In this document: positions 58,901 to 64,000 of the stretch, piece by piece | Numbering within the stretch: the first letter of the stretch is position 1 | How the letters are laid out: every line of letters starts with the position of its first letter | Assembly: GCF_040954835.1 (NCBI RefSeq) | Contig: NC_090696.1 | Coordinates: 75,825,722 to 75,889,721, forward strand | Source of the DNA: Lepisosteus oculatus | Lineage: Eukaryota; Chordata; Actinopteri; Semionotiformes; Lepisosteidae | Reading direction: 5' to 3' | Length of the DNA stretch: 64,000 nucleotides | The notes under the pieces: generated by a model | The model's database searches: none | Told to the model about the DNA's origin: nothing | Seen by the model: only the letters and a program-made list of their open reading frames with translations | Translations under genes and position numbers: made by a program

Positions 58901-61900
58901 CTCTGTTTATAGCACTGGAGATAAATGGCGTTCAAGGAGAAAGTTGTTAACTCCAACATTTCACTTCTCAATCTTGACGGAGTTTCTAGAAGTGATGAAT
59001 GAGCAGTCAGTTGTGTTGGTTAAGAAACTGGAGAAGCATGCTGGCCAGGGATATTTTAACTGCTTTAATCACATCACTCTCTGTGCATTGGATATTATAT
59101 GTGGTAAGTTATAAATTATTTATGCTTTTTTCTTTTATCCAGCCTGACCTGCACAGGTCAGAGATACCTTTATTTGTTTACCCTTTGAAATATTTTAACA
59201 TAAACATTATTACCCATTTATTTACCGGGGTTTGCTTGAGCAATCTGGGTATTCAGCTGTGTCCATTCACCACATTGCTTCTTTTCAAACCTCACTGATA
59301 TAAAATGCCAAAAGCTATTGTGCAAGCTACTGTAAAACTAGCTCCCTATTCATTGTGTTTCTTTGAATTCATATTGGTTTCTTTCAGAAACTGCAATGGG
59401 CAAGACAGTCTGTGCACAGAGTAACTCTGACTCTGAGTACGTCCGAAGTGTTTACAAGTAAGTGCGATTAATGCTTAATGGAATAAAAGTTGATCAGATT
59501 TTTCAGGTTTATCGGACAGGAATGGTGTGCTGAGGACATTAATTGTGTTAACAGGTTCATGCTTTGGCTTTTTCACGCAGGCACATTGAGTAAATAAGAG
59601 TAGCTATCAATGTATGTTTAGTGAGCTGGGATTGTGTTTACTTTCAAAGTCCCCGTATTTAGAGGGAAGGCTTTGAAGAAGGCTCACAGACATGAAAATC
59701 TGAGACATTACCCTTGCATGCCACAACGACTAGCTTAATTAGTTTAATTTCCTGAGTGTAGTGAAACTAAGATGGCCTATTAAGACTGAAGATTTTTAGT
59801 TTTTCAATTTTAGTCTTACAATTTTAGTTTTTCAAAAATTTAGTCTGTCAAATTAAATTCAAACAAAAAAATAAAAGTCTATTTATTTTGATGATTTATA
59901 TTATACAGTGTACAATAAGTAAGCAATGCTGCGTGTCACGATTATAGTTCCCCCTCCTTAAGGGTGCTCCAGCCCTTTCACTCAAGGCCTTATTCTGTGC
60001 ACCTGATTCCCATTCCCAGCCCACCTTAAAAGCCAGGCACTGACGCTCATCCGGGCTCTGCATCTGATTTCCGTGCCGTGCGAGTCGGGGACCTGGAAGC
60101 GCCTGGTCCCGTTAAGGTTTTAATCCCTGTTCCTGTTCCTTGTCCCCTGTCCGCCGGTTCCGACCCGGCCTTCGTGGTTTTAACTTCGTGTTTGATGGAT
60201 CTCCTGGTTTTGGACTTTCTCGTGTGTTTTTGGATACTCTAAGGATTACTCTTTGGGATTGTTCGCCTCGGCCACACCTTCCCCGTGCACCAGCGCACCT
60301 TGGACACGCCCCCCTGTCTTCAGCCCCGTATTCCTGCATGACGTTTCCCCAGTGTTTCCCCACTTCTTCGGATTGTGTCGTCCTCATAGGGTCCGGAAAG
60401 AACTGTTCGTTACACTGCGGCAGTATGATGCATTTTCTTTTTTAAATGTTTTTTTGTAATTCCGAGTTGTGGTAGTTCTTGTTGTGTGCTCATGCTTTCT
60501 GATGAGCTCCAAGGTTAATGTGGGAGCAGTATCTTGGTTTCATGGGTAAGCTCAGATGTATTAGGCAGTGTTTAGAGTCCAGATTCCATCTAGAAGCAAG
60601 AGAAAGCCGTAAAAATCGAGATATATAAAAGCAGATGTCACACATAACCATTTAAGTCATCGTCACACGGTTAACTCATGTCAAAACAAAGCTTTGTTTT
60701 CTTCCACAACGCTTTTTCCAGTTTAGTGGTTGGTCACTTTTTTTTAATTTGCTAAACAGGGCAGGATGAGCAGCTGCTCCCTTAATGTACTGTAACATTG
60801 ACATTCAATTTTGACAGTATTAACAGTGTGTTTCACGTGCAGATTATTAGAATGCGTGCATGTTTTTGTAAAGCCTCAGCATCTGTTTGGCACGTCAGGA
60901 ACTAACCCAAGGACACTCTGTTCGTGCAGGATGAGCGACATCATTCACCGCAGACAGAAGATGCCATGGTTATGGTTAGATTTCGTCTATTACATGTTTG
61001 GTGAAGGAAAGGAGCATGACAGGAACCTGGAAATTTTACATTCCTTCACAAAGAGTGTAAGTGAAAGCCTTCTAATACCTTAATTCGGGGAGTTTATCAT
61101 GCATCACACTGCTTTGCATGCACTCTCTATTATTACCCATAATCATAAGATGTTACAGTTTCATTTTACATGTATTCAAGACCTGCCCCTATGTACAGTG
61201 TGATGCACACCTCCTAGGTACTGTGCATGCTTTTTTGTGGACAATTATTTAATGTTTAATTTTTTGTACAGGTGTACATAGATTATTTTCCAACGTATTT
61301 TAAAATGCACAGTTGCCCTAGCCCATTGTATGCAGGGTAACATTGTTAAACCAGGGGGAAATTGCCAAGCAGCAGGCAAACGTGTACCTACCTATTAGAG
61401 TGCTGCAGTGAATGCATGTCAGCACTGTTAGATTCTTCACTCTACAGGTGATTGCAGAGAGGGCACGCAGCTTAGAAAACCCTGAGGAGGAACCCAAAAC
61501 CTCTGACAGCGAGCGAGGTCAGAAATCGGGAAGGAAAAGGAGAGCTTTCCTAGACCTGCTCCTGAGCACCACTGATGAGCATGGAAAGAGGCTGAGCCAT
61601 GAAGATATCCAAGAGGAAGTCGACACTTTCATGTTTGAGGTTAGAAGCCATATAGAAATACAGCTTCGCTACAGCAGGTGTCCCTCTGATTCAGAGACCA
61701 TGAGGTGCTGCAAAATCCCATCCTGGTGCAGTGTGCACACACGAGTCTCTATAGTGATGTCGACTATACATCTTGAGGAGCACTGAGAGAGAAGCCAACC
61801 CCTAAAAACAAGTCATAGTCGCAGACGAAAACATTTGTGCAGTTAGCAATACTGAATGTGTGACTGCTGCACATGTCCAAGCACAAAATGTGCAGACCTA

Positions 61901-63758
61901 AACACAGTGACTTGTAATCTGGGCTTGTACAGTACATAACGCATTAATGTGGTTCGAGGGGTTTGAACTCATTAAAATTCACAGTGGTTTATAATAATAA
62001 TTGCTTACACTTCTATAGCGCTTTTCTGGACACTCCACTCAAAGTGCTTTACAGGTAATGGGGACCCCCTCCACCACCACCAGTGTGCAGCCCCACCTGG
62101 ATGATGCCATAGTGCACCAGTGCACTCACCACACACCAGCTTTTTCAGGGGGGAGGAGAACAGAGTGATGAAGCCAATTCATAGAGGGGGATTATTAGGA
62201 GGCCATGATTGGTAAGGGCCAATGGGAAATTTGGCCAGGACACCGGGGTTACACCCCTACTCTTTTCAAGAAACATCCTGGGATTTTTAATGACCGCAGA
62301 GTCAGGTATCTCATCAGAAGGATGGTGCCTTTATATAGTAGAGTTTCCCCGTTACTATACTGGGGCATTAGGACCCACACAGACTGCACGGTGAGCGCCA
62401 CTATCACCTCTTCCAGCAGCAACCTTAATTTTTCCCAGAAGTCTCCCCTCCAGGTACTGACCAGGCTCACACCTGCTGAGCTTCAGTGGGCTGCCAGACG
62501 TGAATTACAGGGTGACATCGCTGCTGGCTTGAAAGAGTACAGCGAAAGGAGACTTTATTTTGGAAAAATCGTCTCTGAAACACACAAAGACTTGCTGTTC
62601 AAAAACAGCCATTATCACCATACAAGTCTTTTTTATAGAAAACCAAATATAAACTGCACTGTTGTGAGCATTATTACTTAATTAATCTCCAGTGTGACTA
62701 TTTTCAAGTGATTAAAGGCAATTAACAGCCTTTAGTGGTAGGTAGGCTGAGTTTTTAGTCATTTCCTGATCCATCCTGTTACAGCAAAATAAAGAAAAAA
62801 AGCAGTAACACATTTCATTAAAAGTCAATGCTATTAAAAACAACTATATTTAAGTTTCAATTCTATTTTTCCTTTGTTTTAATACAAACTAGTCAGTATA
62901 CAGAGCTCTGTACATTTTTGTTCGGTAAATTCTGCTATATTTTTATGATATGTAAAAAGAGACTAAAATTAAAATCTGCACTTGTCCCTTGTTTCATTCT
63001 TATACATCTTCGAAGTGTTATACTGTAGAGGCTTTGTTATTTTTCAAATGTGAACATGTTCTTCAGTAAAGAGTCAAGAATATGGCTGAATAAGAATATT
63101 GTGAAGGCAATCATTTATTAGCCCACGGCTGTAAGAGGCACAAAGCTCACTACATGTGCTGTAATGTTAGTTGCCAGGGTTACAAATGTGCTGGTAATAG
63201 CGAGCTCTTGCATGGTTAATCTACCCTAAGTTTCTTGGAGTCGTGAATATCACCACTCGGTCGGTTGCTGGATATATTGTATTTGTTCAAAAAAAAACCA
63301 TCGAAGTCAAATGAAGCAGCCACTTTTGTCTTAACCTCTCTGCCACGAGTCATTCTGCATGTGTATGAGACGTCTTTTAGCACCATCACTCTCCCCTGGC
63401 CTCAGGGTCACGACACAACAGCAGCTGCGTTGAACTGGGTCCTGTACTTGCTGGGCTGTCATCCAGAGGAGCAGAGGAAGGTCCAGGAGGAGCTGGATGA
63501 GGTTTTTGGTGCGTTGCCGGCGTCTGAGCCCGTGATCGCCCCACGGAGAGATCGTTTTAAGGCCCTTGTGAGGGTGCAGCTCATTATATTTCTCTGTGTT
63601 CTCTCGCGACGCGCTTGCCTTAGGAGCCTCTGACCGCCACGTCACAGCAGATGACCTGAAGAAGCTGCGGTACCTTGAGTGTGCCATAAAGGAGTCCCTG
63701 CGCTTGTTCCCCTCTGTTCCTTTCTTCGCCCGCAGCATTTGTGAAGACTGTCACATCA
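55768..63758 (+). CDS. cyp4v2: Cytochrome P450 family 4 subfamily V, 5' nine exons (gene runs off the window)
   Basis: CYP4V2 is an ER-bound P450 that omega-hydroxylates fatty acids. In human its loss causes Bietti crystalline dystrophy. Exons: 55768-55951, 56825-56937, 57410-57495, 58913-59103, 59388-59457, 60930-61056, 61448-61639, 63406-63508 and 63624-63758, all GT-AG and in phase, about 400 residues (human 525). It starts with a membrane anchor ([21 protein letters not shown]), then PIPGFSP, the C-helix DKWRSRRK, the I-helix [19 protein letters not shown] (with the CYP4 glutamate that can bind haem covalently, then AGxDTT-like GHDTT), and the K-helix KESLR (Glu379, Arg382). The haem-cysteine region is missing because the window ends in the next intron. 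Fish copies are often named cyp4v7 or cyp4v8, so the exact symbol is uncertain. Confidence 0.96.
56534..56740 (+). mobile_element. LINE 3'-end remnant in cyp4v2 intron 1
   Basis: Contains GAGGCACTTCTTTACACAAA, GTTGTGGGAGTGTGGAACAA, AACAGCTGGATGAGATTCTA and AGATGAGCTGAAAGG, the usual decayed 3' end of the fish LINE class also seen at 13280 and 51690. Confidence 0.7.
56825..56937 (+). CDS. cyp4v2: cyp4v2 exon 2
   Basis: Phase 1 in, phase 0 out. Encodes [14 protein letters not shown] to [18 protein letters not shown]. Confidence 0.95.
57410..57495 (+). CDS. cyp4v2: cyp4v2 exon 3
   Basis: Phase 0 in, phase 2 out; acceptor CTTCTCTTTCCAG, donor GTAAGT. Encodes [20 protein letters not shown] then WLGTGLLT. 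Confidence 0.95.
57496..58912 (+). other. cyp4v2 intron 3
   Basis: About 1.4 kb. It holds a dimeric minisatellite at 58369-58590. No other feature recognised. Confidence 0.6.
58369..58590. repeat. Minisatellite with dimeric, about 82-bp unit
   Basis: Alternating half-units of about 41 bp: one starts CACCTGCAGGATGAGATTTA, the other CATCCACGGATGGGATTCAT. About five half-units are seen. The full dimer is nearly identical between its two complete copies, while the half-units have diverged from each other. This is a small higher-order repeat. Confidence 0.85.
58913..59103 (+). CDS. cyp4v2: cyp4v2 exon 4
   Basis: Phase 2 in, phase 1 out. Encodes [19 protein letters not shown] to [11 protein letters not shown], including the C-helix WRxxR-type region. 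Confidence 0.96.
59388..59457 (+). CDS. cyp4v2: cyp4v2 exon 5
   Basis: Phase 1 in, phase 2 out; acceptor GGTTTCTTTCAG, donor GTAAGT. Encodes [18 protein letters not shown] to VRSVYK. Confidence 0.95.
59929..60419 (+). mobile_element. Solo LTR with 5-bp target duplication in cyp4v2 intron 5
   Basis: The LTR body is 59934-60414 (481 bp). It starts TGTCACG and ends GTTACA (TG…CA ends) and is flanked by CTGCG on both sides (59929-59933 and 60415-60419). A 5-bp duplication fits LTR retrotransposons. Its 3' half is homologous to 1-251. There is no internal coding region, so it is a solo LTR left by recombination between the two ends of a full element. ORFs in it are chance. Confidence 0.88.
60930..61056 (+). 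CDS. cyp4v2: cyp4v2 exon 6
   Basis: Phase 2 in, phase 0 out. Encodes [20 protein letters not shown] to EILHSFTKS. Confidence 0.95.
61448..61639 (+). CDS. cyp4v2: cyp4v2 exon 7
   Basis: Phase 0 to phase 0. Encodes [17 protein letters not shown], a charged variable stretch, then [20 protein letters not shown] and EVDTFMFE. The exon ends exactly at the I-helix glutamate; donor GTTAGA is weak but follows GAG. Confidence 0.94.
61640..63405 (+). other. cyp4v2 intron 7
   Basis: About 1.8 kb. Apart from the repeat D copy, no conserved exon or RNA gene is visible. Confidence 0.6.
61990..62310 (+). repeat. Dispersed repeat D, copy 4 (in cyp4v2 intron 7)
   Basis: Runs from AATAATAATTGCTTACACTT and GCGCTTTTCTGGACACTCCA through the CACCACCACCAGTGTGCAGC block and TTGGCCAGGACACCGGGGTT to TTTTTAATGACCGCAGAGTC. 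Together with 37610-37970 it defines a family of at least 320 bp. Confidence 0.88.
63406..63508 (+). CDS. cyp4v2: cyp4v2 exon 8 (I-helix)
   Basis: Acceptor CCCCTGGCCTCAG, phase 0 in, phase 1 out before GTGCGT. Encodes [18 protein letters not shown] to ELDEVFG, the oxygen-activating I-helix. Confidence 0.96.
63624..63758 (+). CDS. cyp4v2: cyp4v2 exon 9 (K-helix), last exon in window
   Basis: Acceptor GCTTGCCTTAG, phase 1 in, phase 1 out before GTAGGT. Encodes [20 protein letters not shown] then [19 protein letters not shown]. The intron before it is only 115 bp. The next exon would start past 64000. Confidence 0.94.
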
Positions 63759-64000
63759 GTAGGTACCAGCACTGCGATCTGGCGGCGGTACTGTATTTCC
63801 ACAGGCCGTCGTATAACCTCCTGCACAGAAACTGGGCTGCTGCCGCAGTAAAGGAAGAAGGGGGGGATTTTTTAATGTCGCAAAGGTCACATGAAGACCG
63901 TTTTCTGTGCTTCACAGGGGGGTCTTTCATTTGAACAATGTTCTCGATTTTGCACAGTCCTTGTAGATCAGGGCAGCTAAAAGTGATCAAAACAGTTAAG

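Noticed and set aside
60140-60459. Overlapping ORFs of about 100 aa on both strands
   Set aside because: They lie inside the solo LTR and are not kept in the sister copy at the window start.

Overview
This window is nuclear DNA from a vertebrate, most likely a ray-finned fish and probably a non-teleost lineage such as a holostean (gar, bowfin). That last step is inference from protein character and repeat style. It carries three protein genes, all on the + strand, in the order TLR3 - FAM149A - CYP4V2. This is the same order and orientation I know from human 4q35. All three are split by GT-AG introns, and I rebuilt their exon chains by phase.

Layout. 1-20.4 kb is AT-rich intergenic DNA with no coding exon I can support. 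It holds dispersed repeats, a broken Tc1/mariner transposase, LINE remnants and a complete 576-bp hAT-like element with an 8-bp target duplication. 21.8-26.7 kb is a complete four-coding-exon tlr3 (898 residues), possibly preceded by a non-coding exon ending at 20584. 26.7-29.4 kb is intergenic and contains an unusual inverted-repeat insertion complex. 29.4-52.6 kb is fam149a, modelled as 14 coding exons and 791 residues. Its 11.2-kb first intron contains a GC-rich block that may be a second first exon, a 341-bp near-identical duplication and a 35-bp minisatellite. 52.6-55.8 kb is intergenic. 55.8 kb to the window end is the first nine coding exons of a CYP4V-type cytochrome P450 (about 400 residues). 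The haem-cysteine exons lie beyond the edge.

Function. The three genes are neighbours by ancient synteny and are not a pathway. TLR3 is an endosomal double-stranded-RNA sensor. FAM149A is a poorly characterised DUF3719 protein. CYP4V2 is a microsomal fatty-acid omega-hydroxylase.

I found no new multi-gene system. The points most worth a second look are two changes in the TLR3 TIR domain (proline at the BB-loop position where human TLR3 has Ala795; histidine where human has the phosphotyrosine Tyr858), a dispersed repeat with a hammerhead-ribozyme-like core, its inverted-repeat complex near 28.3-28.8 kb, and candidate alternative exons of fam149a.
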